A stretch of 64,000 bases of DNA from Micromonospora craniellae. GTDB lineage: Bacteria > Actinomycetota > Actinomycetes > Mycobacteriales > Micromonosporaceae. This document shows positions 26,348 to 34,711 of this stretch, piece by piece. Numbering within the stretch: position 1 is the first letter of the stretch; every line of letters starts with the position of its first letter. Below the pieces are notes generated by a model. The model had not been told where the DNA came from, did no database searches, and was given only the letters and a program-made list of their open reading frames with translations. A program made the translations under genes and the position numbers. The stretch covers positions 6,448,001 to 6,512,000 of the forward strand of contig NZ_CP061725.1 in the NCBI RefSeq assembly GCF_014764405.1, in the 5' to 3' direction.

Positions 26348-27739
26348 ATGGCTCTGACTCGACGAGCATTCACGCTGGGCGCGATCGCCACCGCCGGGCT
26401 CACCGCCTCCGGCCTGGCGATCAACCCACAGGCCGCATCGGCAGCCACCTACACCGCCTACCTGAAGACCTACTTCACCGAGTCGCCAGACCACTCAGCG
26501 TCCAACTACGGCCTACACCTCGCGGTCAGCCGGGACGGCCTGAACTGGTCTCCGTTGAACCAGAACAACCCGGTGGCCACCCCGACCGCAGGTGAACGGG
26601 GACTGCGCGACCCGTACATCTTCCGCAAGCAGGACGGCACCTTCGTGGTGGTCGCCACCGACCTGTACGGGATCGACTTCAGCCGCAGCAGCCAGTACCT
26701 GCACGTGTACGACTCGACCGACCTGACCAGCTTCACCGGGTACCGCCGCATCCGGATGCATACCTACACCAACGTGCACACCTGGGCGCCCACGGTGTTC
26801 TGGGACGCCGGGCGCGGCCAGTACGCCATCGTCTACTCGGCCAACACCACCGCGGACCTTTTCCTGGTGAACTACACCAGCGACTTCCGCACGGTGAGCG
26901 CGCCGCAGACCTACTTCAGTCCCGGCTTCCCGATCCTCGACGCCGACATCAAGGTCGACGGCGGTGTCACGTACATGTTCTACAAGAACATGTCGAACGG
27001 GAACCTGTACGGTGCCCGGTCGAACACCGGCGCCCCGAACAGCTTCACCACCTACACCAGCGGCCTGCGACAGGGCGGCGCGATCGAGGGCGCCCACCTG
27101 GTCAAGCGCAACGACGGGTCGGGCTGGTGGCTCTGGGGTGACTCGTTCGTCCCGGTCAACAACGACTTCTACCTGTGGGGCACGAGCAACATCGGCGCCA
27201 ACTCGTGGTCGGTGCTCAACCAGCGTGACTACACGCCGCCGCTGAACTCCAAGCACGGCTCGATCGTCGGCATCACCGAGGCCGAGTACAACGGCGTGGT
27301 GAACCGCTGGGGCCTGCCGAGCTGGGTCCGGCTGAAGTCCTCCAACTTCCCCGACTACTACGTACGGCACGCCAACCACGAGATCCGCATCGACCCGTAC
27401 CCGTTCGATCCGCACCGCGACCAGATGTGGCGGATGGTGCCCGGCCTCGCCGACTCGGCCGGGGTGTCGTTCGAGTCGGTCAACGTGCCCGGCAGCTTCC
27501 TGCGGCACAGCGGCTACGTGGCACGGCTCGATCCCAACGACAACAGCGCGACCTTCCGTGCCGACGCCACGTTCTATCGCACCGCCGGGCTGGCCGACGG
27601 TTCCTGGTCGTCGTTCCGCTCGTACAACTTCCCCACCTACTACCTGCGCCACGCCGGATACGTGCTGCGCATCGACCCGCTCAGCTCCTCCTCCAGCGCC
27701 GCCGACCGCCAGGACGCCACCTTCCGGGTCACCTCGTAA
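26348..27739 (+). CDS. secreted GH43 arabinanase-like enzyme with AbfB domain
   Basis: A 463-residue exported protein. The N-terminus LTRRAFTLGAIATAGLTASG is a Tat-type signal. A five-bladed GH43 propeller follows (about 35-310): RGLRDPYIF near residue 83 and ILDADIKVDG carry acidic residues expected of base and pKa modulator, and IEGAHLV the likely acid. The C-terminal AbfB/CBM42 trefoil (about 325-463) has three repeats, FPDYYVRHANHEIRID, GSFLRHSGYVARLD and PTYYLRHAGYVLRID, which bind arabinofuranose side chains. It likely acts on arabinan or arabinoxylan. It precedes the GH127 gene by 85 bp with a hairpin between. Confidence 0.85.
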   Translation: MALTRRAFTLGAIATAGLTASGLAINPQAASAATYTAYLKTYFTESPDHSASNYGLHLAVSRDGLNWSPLNQNNPVATPTAGERGLRDPYIFRKQDGTFVVVATDLYGIDFSRSSQYLHVYDSTDLTSFTGYRRIRMHTYTNVHTWAPTVFWDAGRGQYAIVYSANTTADLFLVNYTSDFRTVSAPQTYFSPGFPILDADIKVDGGVTYMFYKNMSNGNLYGARSNTGAPNSFTTYTSGLRQGGAIEGAHLVKRNDGSGWWLWGDSFVPVNNDFYLWGTSNIGANSWSVLNQRDYTPPLNSKHGSIVGITEAEYNGVVNRWGLPSWVRLKSSNFPDYYVRHANHEIRIDPYPFDPHRDQMWRMVPGLADSAGVSFESVNVPGSFLRHSGYVARLDPNDNSATFRADATFYRTAGLADGSWSSFRSYNFPTYYLRHAGYVLRIDPLSSSSSAADRQDATFRVTS

Positions 27740-27748
27740 CATCCTGCG

Positions 27749-27786
27749 GCCGGTGGCCGGGCCATGACGACGGCCCGGCCACCGGC
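27749..27786 (+). terminator. hairpin between GH43 and GH127 genes
   Basis: 15-bp perfect stem (27749-27763 with 27772-27786, arm GCCGGTGGCCGGGCC) and an 8-nt loop, located between two same-strand genes. It may attenuate rather than abolish read-through. Confidence 0.7.
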
Positions 27787-27824
27787 TGTCCGAGTCACCC
27801 CCGTCGCCACGTTCGGAGGCCGTG

Positions 27825-30566
27825 ATGCCCTACCCGTCCCTCCACCGTCGCCACCTGCTCCAGGCCGCCGGAGTGGCGGCTGTAGCCGGTGCGATCGGCC
27901 CCGTGCTGCGCGGCGGGGCCGCCGGCGCGGCGATCCCCCCGGTCCGGCCCGACATCGGCGTCTCCGCGTACGCCTTCGACCTCGGCCAGGTCCGGCTGAC
28001 CGCCAGCCGGTGGCTGGACAACCAGAACCGGACGCTGAGCTACCTGCGCTTCGTCGACGTCAACCGGCTGCTCTACAACTTCCGCGCCAACCACCGCCTC
28101 TCCACCGGCGGCGCCACGGCCAACGGCGGCTGGGACGCGCCGACGTTCCCGTTCCGTACCCACATGCAGGGGCACTTCCTGAGCGCATGGGCGTACATGT
28201 GGGCGGTGCTCGGCGACACCACCTGCCGGGACAAGGCCAACCAGATGGTCACCGAGCTCGCCCGGTGCCAGGCCAACAACGCCGCCGCCGGCTTCAACGC
28301 CGGATACCTGTCCGGCTTCCCCGAGTCCGACTTCACCGCCGTCGAGGCACGCACGCTGACCAACGGCAACGTGCCGTACTACTGCATCCACAAGACGCTG
28401 GCCGGGCTCCTCGACGTGTGGCGGTACATCGGCACCACCCAGGCCCGCGACGTGCTCCTGGCGCTGGCCGGCTGGGTGGACTGGCGTACCGCCCGGCTCA
28501 CCTCCGCGCAGATGCAGGCCATGCTCGGCACCGAGTTCGGCGGCATGAACGCCGTGCTGACCGACCTGTACCAGCAGACCGGCGACGCACGCTGGCTGAC
28601 CGCCGCCCAGCGGTTCGACCACGCTGCCGTGTTCAATCCCCTCGCCGCCAACTCCGACCAGCTCAACGGGCTGCATGCCAACACCCAGATCCCGAAGTGG
28701 ATCGGCGCGGCCCGGGAGTTCAAGGCCACCGGCACCACCCGGTACCGCGACATCGCCGGCAACGCCTGGAACCTCACCGTCAACACCCGCACGTACGCGA
28801 TCGGCGGCAACAGCCAGGCCGAACACTTCCGGGCACCGAATGCCATCGCCGGCTACCTGCACAACGACACCTGCGAGCACTGCAACACGTACAACATGCT
28901 CAAGTTGACCCGGGAGCTGTGGCTGCTCGACCCGAACCGGACGGCCTACTTCGACTTCTACGAGCGGGCGCTGCTCAACCACCTGGTCGGGGCGCAGAAC
29001 CCGGCCGATGCCCACGGACACGTCACCTACTTCACGCCGCTGCAACCGGGCGGCCGCCGTGGGGTCGGCCCGGCGTGGGGCGGCGGCACCTGGAGCACCG
29101 ACTACAACTCCTTCTGGTGCTGTCAGGGCACCGGCCTGGAGAGCAACACCACCCTGATGGACTCGATCTACTTCCACAACGGCACCACCCTGACGGTGAA
29201 CCTCTTCATGCCGTCGGTGCTCACCTGGTCACCGCGCGGGATCACCGTCACCCAGACCACCAGCTACCCGACCAGCGACACCACGACGCTCACCGTCACC
29301 GGCAGCGTCGGCGGCTCGTGGACGATGCGGATCCGCATCCCGGCCTGGACGCAGGGTGCCACCGTCAGCGTCAACGGCGCGACGCAGAACATCGCCACCT
29401 CGCCGGGCACGTACGCCGCACTCACCCGCTCCTGGACCTCGGGCGACACGGTCACCGTACGCCTGCCCATGCGGGTGCTGGTGCAGCCGACGAACGACAA
29501 CGCCAACGTGGTGGCCCTCAGTTACGGCCCGGCGGTGCTCTCCGGCAACTACGGCAACACCGCGCTGACGGCGCTGCCCGCCCTGGTCACCGGCTCGGTC
29601 ACCCGCACCAGCAGCACCGCGCTCACCTTCACCGCCACCGCCAACGGCTCCACGGTCAACCTGGTCCCGTTCTACGACGCGCACGGACACAACTACACCG
29701 TCTACTGGAGCGCCAACGGCCAGAGCGGCACCGCCGCAGCGACGTTCCGGCTCGTCAACGCCGCCAGCGCGCTGGTCCTCGGCGTCGAGAACATGTCCAC
29801 CGCCGACGGCGCCCCGGCCCTTCAGTGGGGCGACACCGGCACCGCCGACCACGACTGGCAGCTGGTGGTCGACGGCTCGGCGGTCAAGTTCCGCAACGCC
29901 AACAGCGGCAAGGTGCTCGGCGTGCAGAACATGTCCACCGCCGACAACGCCCAGGTCGTGCAATGGGGCGACACCGGCACTGCGGACCACCGGTGGACGG
30001 TGGTGGACGTGGGCGACGGCTCCCACAAGATCCGCAACGGGCACACCGGCAAGCTGCTGGCCGTCCTGAACGGCTCCACCGCCCAGGGCGCGCGGGTGGT
30101 GCAGGATCCGGACAACGGCACGGCGGACAACCTGTGGCGGTTCGTGCCGGGCGGCGCGCGGCGGATCCAGAACCTGGCCAGCGGGCTGGTGTTGGGGGTG
30201 CAGAACATGTCCACCGCCGACGGTGGCCCGGTGCTCCAGTGGGGCGACACCGGCACCGCCGACCACCTCTGGACCGCGCTCGTGGACAGCAACGGCTACC
30301 TGCGGTTCCGCAACTCCCACAGCGGCAAGGTGCTGGGTCTGGAGAACGACGGCACCGGCAACGGCACGCGAGTGGTGCAGTGGGCCGACAACGGCACGGC
30401 GGGCAACCGCTGGCGGTTGCGGTACGGCTCGGGCGGCTACTTCCGTCTCCAGTCCGGCAACGGCGGACGCGTCCTCGGCGTCAGCGGCGCCTCGACGAAC
30501 CAGGGCGCCCAGATCGTGATCTGGGACGACAACGGCGCCAACGACCACCTCTGGCGGTTCATCTAG
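27825..30566 (+). CDS. secreted GH127 beta-L-arabinofuranosidase with ricin repeats
   Basis: A 913-residue exported enzyme. The LHRRHLLQAAGVAAVAGA start is a Tat-type signal. The (alpha/alpha)6 GH127 (DUF1680) domain spans about 45-640. The zinc-cysteine active site is complete: CEHCNTYNMLKL supplies the Glu-x-Cys pair and NSFWCCQGTG the double Cys containing the nucleophile. From about 645 to the end six ricin-type (CBM13-like) repeats follow, three nearly identical (LGVQNMSTADG with VLQWGDTGTADHLW). GGAGG lies 5 nt before the ATG. It likely removes beta-L-arabinofuranose from plant glycoproteins or pectin. It overlaps the convergent ABC gene by 4 bp. Confidence 0.88.
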   Translation: MPYPSLHRRHLLQAAGVAAVAGAIGPVLRGGAAGAAIPPVRPDIGVSAYAFDLGQVRLTASRWLDNQNRTLSYLRFVDVNRLLYNFRANHRLSTGGATANGGWDAPTFPFRTHMQGHFLSAWAYMWAVLGDTTCRDKANQMVTELARCQANNAAAGFNAGYLSGFPESDFTAVEARTLTNGNVPYYCIHKTLAGLLDVWRYIGTTQARDVLLALAGWVDWRTARLTSAQMQAMLGTEFGGMNAVLTDLYQQTGDARWLTAAQRFDHAAVFNPLAANSDQLNGLHANTQIPKWIGAAREFKATGTTRYRDIAGNAWNLTVNTRTYAIGGNSQAEHFRAPNAIAGYLHNDTCEHCNTYNMLKLTRELWLLDPNRTAYFDFYERALLNHLVGAQNPADAHGHVTYFTPLQPGGRRGVGPAWGGGTWSTDYNSFWCCQGTGLESNTTLMDSIYFHNGTTLTVNLFMPSVLTWSPRGITVTQTTSYPTSDTTTLTVTGSVGGSWTMRIRIPAWTQGATVSVNGATQNIATSPGTYAALTRSWTSGDTVTVRLPMRVLVQPTNDNANVVALSYGPAVLSGNYGNTALTALPALVTGSVTRTSSTALTFTATANGSTVNLVPFYDAHGHNYTVYWSANGQSGTAAATFRLVNAASALVLGVENMSTADGAPALQWGDTGTADHDWQLVVDGSAVKFRNANSGKVLGVQNMSTADNAQVVQWGDTGTADHRWTVVDVGDGSHKIRNGHTGKLLAVLNGSTAQGARVVQDPDNGTADNLWRFVPGGARRIQNLASGLVLGVQNMSTADGGPVLQWGDTGTADHLWTALVDSNGYLRFRNSHSGKVLGLENDGTGNGTRVVQWADNGTAGNRWRLRYGSGGYFRLQSGNGGRVLGVSGASTNQGAQIVIWDDNGANDHLWRFI

Positions 30567-31309
30567 CCGACCCGGACCCCCGGCTCGCCGTCCGTCGAGT
30601 CCAGACTGGTCAGCCTGCCGTCGCGCAGGTGGACGGTCCGGTCGCAGCGGGCGGCGATGCCGGGGTCGTGGGTGGCCATGACGAGGGTCGTGCCGTGCTC
30701 GTCCCGGAGGCTGAGCCGCAGGTCGACGATTGCCGTGCCGTTCTGACTGTCGAGATTGCCGGTGGGTTCGTCAGCCAGCAGCAGCACCGGCCGGTTGATC
30801 AGTGCGCGGGCGATGGCGACCCGTTGCTGCTGCCCACCGGAGAGCCGCGACGGCAGAGCGGCCGTCCGGTCGGCGAGCCCGACCATCGCCAGCAGTTCCC
30901 GCGCCCGGGCGGCCTTGTCGAAGTCGGTGCGGAACGGAATCAGCGGCGCCATGACGTTGTCCAGCGCGGTGAGCGTGGGCAGCAGGTGGAACCGTTGGAA
31001 CACGAATCCGATCCTGCGCCGGTACGCCGCCAACGCCCGCCCGGACAGGCCGGTCACCCGCTGCCCGGCGACGTCGATGGTGCCTGCGTCGCTGCGCTCG
31101 ATGGCGCCGATGAGGTGCAGGAGCGTGGACTTGCCGGAGCCACTCGGCCCGGTCAGCGCGACCGCGCTGCCGGCGGCGAGCGAAAGGCTGACGTCGTTGA
31201 CGGCCACCAGCGGCGCGCCGTCAGGCAGCGGGAAACTCTTGCGCACCCGATCGAGACTGACCAGCGGTTCCGGCGCGGTGACCGGGACCGGGGGCGAGGT
31301 GCGTCGCAT
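30563..31309 (-). CDS. LolD/MacB-type ABC transporter ATPase
   Basis: A 248-residue ATPase of the MacB/LolD (efflux of peptides, lipids or antibiotics) class. Walker A is GPSGSGKST, the signature is LSGGQQQRVAIARAL, Walker B is LLLADEPTGNLD, and an H-loop follows in MATHDP. It pairs with the FtsX-type permease immediately upstream (21 bp) and the cysteine-rich peptide before that. Export of, or immunity to, the peptide is the obvious hypothesis. Confidence 0.88.
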   Translation of the reverse strand: MRRTSPPVPVTAPEPLVSLDRVRKSFPLPDGAPLVAVNDVSLSLAAGSAVALTGPSGSGKSTLLHLIGAIERSDAGTIDVAGQRVTGLSGRALAAYRRRIGFVFQRFHLLPTLTALDNVMAPLIPFRTDFDKAARARELLAMVGLADRTAALPSRLSGGQQQRVAIARALINRPVLLLADEPTGNLDSQNGTAIVDLRLSLRDEHGTTLVMATHDPGIAARCDRTVHLRDGRLTSLDSTDGEPGVRVG

Positions 31310-31330
31310 CGTGTCTGCACTCCTTGTCGC

Positions 31331-33263
31331 TCACCCTTGCGCGAGCAGTTGGGCGGTGGGCAGGCGGCGCAGCATGGCGATCGGCACCACCACCGAGACG
31401 GCGGAGACGGCGATGCCGAGCACCAGGGCGGCCAGCGCACACCAGGCGAGGGCGGTGGTGATGCCGCCGGCGAAGGCCGAAGCCGCGCCGAGGCCGGCGG
31501 CGGCGCCGAGGCTCAACCCGAGGGCGAAGGCGAACCCGAGCGCGAGCAGCGTACCGGCGAGACCTGCGGCGAGGCCGATGCCGGCTATCTCGGTGAACAT
31601 CAGTTGGGCGAGATGTCGCCGGCTCCAGCCGAGACAAGCCAGGATACCGAAATCGGCGCGTCTGGCCCGGATCGCGGCGGTGTTGGCGTTGAGAACCGCC
31701 AGCGCGCACACCGCGAGTACCAGGATCGACAGCAGCACGCTCTTTCGGTCGGCCGCCTGCACGAGCACGGCCGCGACGCCCTTCTGCACCCACGGCTCGG
31801 CCACGGCGAGGTCGGTTCGCCCGTAGTTGCCCGCCGGGTAGTGCACCGTCACCGGCGTGGGTGACGAGCCGAGGGTGATGTCGACCTGCAGGCCGGTGCG
31901 TTGCGCGATCTCCTCGGCGATCACCCGCACCCGCTCCCGGGAGACCGGGTCGATGCCCACCTCACCGGCCAGCCGGACCCGTACCACGCTGATCGGCGCA
32001 ACGGTGTTGAGCTGGTACTCGGGGTATTCCGGTTCGGTCGAGTACGCGCCGGGGTCGAAGATGGCGGGTAGCGCCGAGATGGTGGTGAGCATCAGCGGCG
32101 GCTGGCTCAGCAGACCGGTGACGTCGGAACGTACCTCGACGACCCGCCGTCGTCGGCCCCCTGACCCCAGATCTTCAGGTCGTACGGATCCGGTCGGGCC
32201 CGCAGCCCGTCCGCCTCCTGCACCGTGTTCGGTGGCCCGACGGTCCAGAACGAGTGCAGCCACATGGTGTTGGTGGTGGCCAGGTCGTATTCGATTTCCA
32301 ACTCGCCGGGGCGCAGCATCCGGTCGACCATGTTCTGGTACGGCTCGTCGATCGGCGTCGACCACTGCCCGACCGGCGTACCCGGCTCGTCCGCGAGGGC
32401 CGCCCGCAGACGCTGGTCGTCCGCGGAGGTGCGGACCAGCTCCGTCGAGCCCGGGTCCAGCCGCTCGACGTCGACATCGAGCACCCCGTCGACCTCAGGT
32501 CGGTCCGCGATCAGGATCGGCAACACCGAATACGGATAGGGCATCTTGTCCAGGCGATGCGAGGTCGGCGCCTCCGCCGAGGTGAAGTAGCGGCCCGAGG
32601 TCACCGCCCGGTCCAATCCCGCCAATGCCGCCTCGGAGTCCGGATCGACCGCGGCCATCAGGAACGGCACCGTCCACACCAGGGTGACGGTGGGGCGCAT
32701 CGGCTTACCCTCCCGATCCGTCGACCCCATGCCGCCGACACACGTCAACGACGATCGGGCCCGCAGATCCGTCGGTTGCAGCACGTCCTGCTCGCCGATG
32801 AAAGGCACCGCCCCGAGTCCGTCACCCACGTCGGCTGCACCCGCAGCACCTGACGCTGCGCGCTCGGGTCGAGCTGGTCCGACAGGTCGACGGTCACCGG
32901 CACGGTCCGCATCACGTACCCGATCGCCGCGACCGGCGCCGCGACGGATACGCCGCGTACCGCCTGGATATCCCGCCACTGGTCGACGGTGATGCCGCCG
33001 CGCATCCCCGCCAACTGGCCCGACTGGACCAGACTGCGCTCCTGCTCGAGCGGGAGCACGACGTCCTTGGGGCGCACCAACAGATCGTAGACGGGACGAT
33101 AGTTGGCGGCGACAGTGCCGACTGTGTCCAGCCGCGAGGTCACCGCGGCCCCGGTGAGCAGCGTGAATCCCGCAACCGCCACGGCAATCATGGTCAGCAA
33201 TGCCAGCGAGCGTCGCATCCGTACCCGCCACTGCGAGACAGCCATTCCCAGCAATCGACCCAC
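31331..33263 (-). pseudogene. MacB/FtsX-type ABC permease with two frame breaks
   Basis: Three frames are needed to read one permease. The N-terminus MGRLLGMAVSQWRVRMRRSL with the first helix runs to QPTWVTD. After a break near 32815 it continues GLGAVPFIGEQDVLQPTDL to DDGGSSRY. After a second break near 32145 comes VVEVRSDVTGLLSQPP, then the three C-terminal FtsX helices (DRKSVLLSILVLAVCALAVL, FTEIAGIGLAAGLAGTLLAL and VVVPIAMLRRLPTAQLLAQG). About 640 residues if repaired. The first break can be explained by loss of one GGAC copy, so it need not be a sequencing error. If real, the exporter is dead while the ATPase is intact. Confidence 0.7.
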
Positions 33264-33353
33264 CGCCCCCCGTCCAGACCCGCCACATCATGCCCTCTGC
33301 ATGCCACCGCCGGCCAGACAGATGTCCAACCGGCGGCAACGTCCCCCCGACGA

Positions 33354-33572
33354 TCAGCAGCAGCCGGTGGTGTAGCTCACGGATGGCGCGCTGCAGTAGT
33401 CCGCAGTGTTGGCATAGCAGCAAACCTGACCCGAGACCACCTTGTTGTAGTAGTAGCAGAAGGGGCCACCGCACCCCACGTAGGCGCGGGTGCAGACGTT
33501 ACACGCCGAAGCCTTGGCCTTGGGCAGCAGTGCGGCCAGCATTTTGTCACCCAGCCTGTTGATGATGGCCAT
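33354..33572 (-). CDS. 72-residue cysteine-rich peptide
   Basis: A short protein with a leader-like amphipathic start (MAIINRLGDKMLAALLPKAK, then ASA) and a core with nine cysteines at 24, 27, 34, 39, 51, 52, 60, 71 and 72, six tyrosines in the core and a double-Cys C-terminus (TTGCC). A purine-rich GGAAAAGGAACGG ribosome site precedes the ATG. It lies between a SARP regulator and an ABC exporter on one strand, 60 nt downstream of three 11-bp SARP-type repeats. No lanthionine synthetase, radical SAM, YcaO or peptidase gene is beside it. A secreted disulfide peptide, bacteriocin or signalling peptide is possible; the function is unknown. Confidence 0.75.
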   Translation of the reverse strand: MAIINRLGDKMLAALLPKAKASACNVCTRAYVGCGGPFCYYYNKVVSGQVCCYANTADYCSAPSVSYTTGCC

Positions 33573-33632
33573 CCGTTCCTTTTCCTTTTCTCGCCAGTCG
33601 GTCGCTGTGGCGGCCCGGCCACCATGTCATTG

Positions 33633-33665
33633 TCCGCTTACGATCCGCTAACGCTGCGCTAACGC
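33633..33665 (-). promoter_or_regulatory. SARP-type triple 11-bp direct repeat
   Basis: On the minus strand three head-to-tail 11-mers occur: GCGTTAGCGCA, then GCGTTAGCGGA, then TCGTAAGCGGA. Heptamer repeats at 11-bp period are the known recognition pattern of SARP/OmpR-type activators, usually covering the -35 region. Here they end 60 nt before the peptide start codon and overlap the last codons of the SARP gene itself. GACAAT just downstream could serve as a -10 element. Confidence 0.75.
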
Positions 33666-34451
33666 CGATTGCCCGCGCGGATCACGCTGACCAGCCGGTC
33701 GATCCGCCAGCCGGGTACGACGCCGAGCCCGGCGGCCAGGATGTGGCACAGCTCGTCGTACGCGGCCAGCGCCGACGCGATGTCACCGCGCCTCATGTGC
33801 GCTTCGATGAGGTGTTCCCAGGCCCGCTCCCGGTAGGACCACTGGCGTACCAGCGGCTCCATCGCGTCGATGACCGCGTTGTGCTCCCCGAGCACGAGCT
33901 GCGCCTCGGCCAGGTCCTCCATCGCCCGCCAGCGCCGTTCGTCCAGCGCCGCCGCCTCCACGGCAACCCCGGCGGACCGGGCGTCGAGGCAGGCGTCTCC
34001 CCGCCACAGCCGCAGCGCCGCGGTGAGGGCGGCGACCCGCAGTCCGGCCCCGTTCGGGAGCCGTGCGGCGGCGCCGCGCCGGGTCAGCTCGTCGAAGCGG
34101 GCCAGATCGGTGGAGGTGCGGTGCGCGCACAGCAGGTAGCCCGGTGGACGGGTCTGCAGCAGCGTCACCGCATCCGCACCCCCCGAGCAGCACCAGACTC
34201 CGCCGCAGGGCGCTGACGTGACCCTGCAACTTCGTCGTCGCCGTCATCGGTGGGTCGCCGTCCCAGATGACCGAGACGAGACGGCCGACCCCGACCACCG
34301 TGCCGGGGTCGAGGGCGAGCGTCGCCAGCAGCGTCCGCCGCCCCGAACTGCCGATGCTCATCGGCCGGCCTCGGACGGTCACCTCGAGCGCGCCGCCACC
34401 ACCGACGGGGCCCGGGCCGTGCAGTGGACGTGCGGCACCGGCACCCACCAA
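33659..34451 (-). pseudogene. SARP-type (BTAD) regulator, frameshifted in a G6 tract
   Basis: The N-terminal winged helix (LEVTVRGRPMSIGSSGRRTL then LATLALDPGTVVGVGRLVSV, WDGDPP, ATTKLQGHVSALRRSL) and the bacterial transcriptional activation domain (TLLQTRPPGYLLCAHRTSTD, ARFDELTRRG, and RAWEHLIEAHMRRGDIASAL) form one SARP, but lie in two frames. The join is a six-G run (complement of 34179-34184); five G would restore LLGGADAVTLLQTRPPGYLL. A homopolymer sequencing error is quite possible, in which case the regulator is intact. The N-terminus is poorly defined (TTG at 34451, GTG at 34448). It probably activates the peptide gene next to it. Confidence 0.75.
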
Positions 34452-34483
34452 CAGTGGCGGCGCACCCAGGTGTGACGCACCCC

Positions 34484-34519
34484 GTGGCGGCCCCGTCCCG
34501 GTCCGGACGGGGCCGCCAC
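34484..34519 (-). terminator. 15-bp perfect hairpin
   Basis: Arms 34484-34498 and 34505-34519 (GTGGCGGCCCCGTCC and its complement) with a 6-nt loop. It lies downstream of the SDR gene and upstream of the SARP gene, both minus strand, and probably insulates the arabinose block from the peptide cassette. Confidence 0.7.
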
Positions 34520-34533
34520 CGACCGGCGTACGA

Positions 34534-34670
34534 CTGGGTGCCCGGCTGGGAGGACGAGATCAGTAGGTACCGGCCGAACTGGAGCAGCAGCGCGGAGAAC
34601 TGCGGGTCGTCGACGCTGTCGTGCTGCGCGATCCGGACGTCGGTCGGCTGGTCGGCGGAGGAGGTCCGAC
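34534..34670 (-). pseudogene. GH95-like fragment
   Basis: About 45 codons reading QPTDVRIAQHDSVDDPQFSA then LLLQFGRYLLISSSQPGTQ match the characteristic catalytic-core helix of GH95 alpha-L-fucosidases/galactosidases (QYGRYLLIASSRPG in relatives). Nothing else of the gene of about 750 residues remains. It is adjacent to a carbohydrate locus, which supports the assignment. Confidence 0.5.
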
Positions 34671-34711
34671 CTCGATCCTCCAACCGGTGCCCCGGAGGCG
34701 ACCTGGCCCGT

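Noticed and set aside
27764..31864. 1366-codon open frame on the plus strand
   Set aside because: A shifted-frame and antisense shadow spanning the GH127 gene and the ABC exporter genes; Arg/Pro/Gln-rich throughout.
33354..33572. Lanthipeptide or thiopeptide precursor
   Set aside because: Core has few Ser/Thr next to Cys, and no LanB/C/M, YcaO or radical SAM gene lies within the flanking 10 kb; left as an unclassified Cys-rich peptide.
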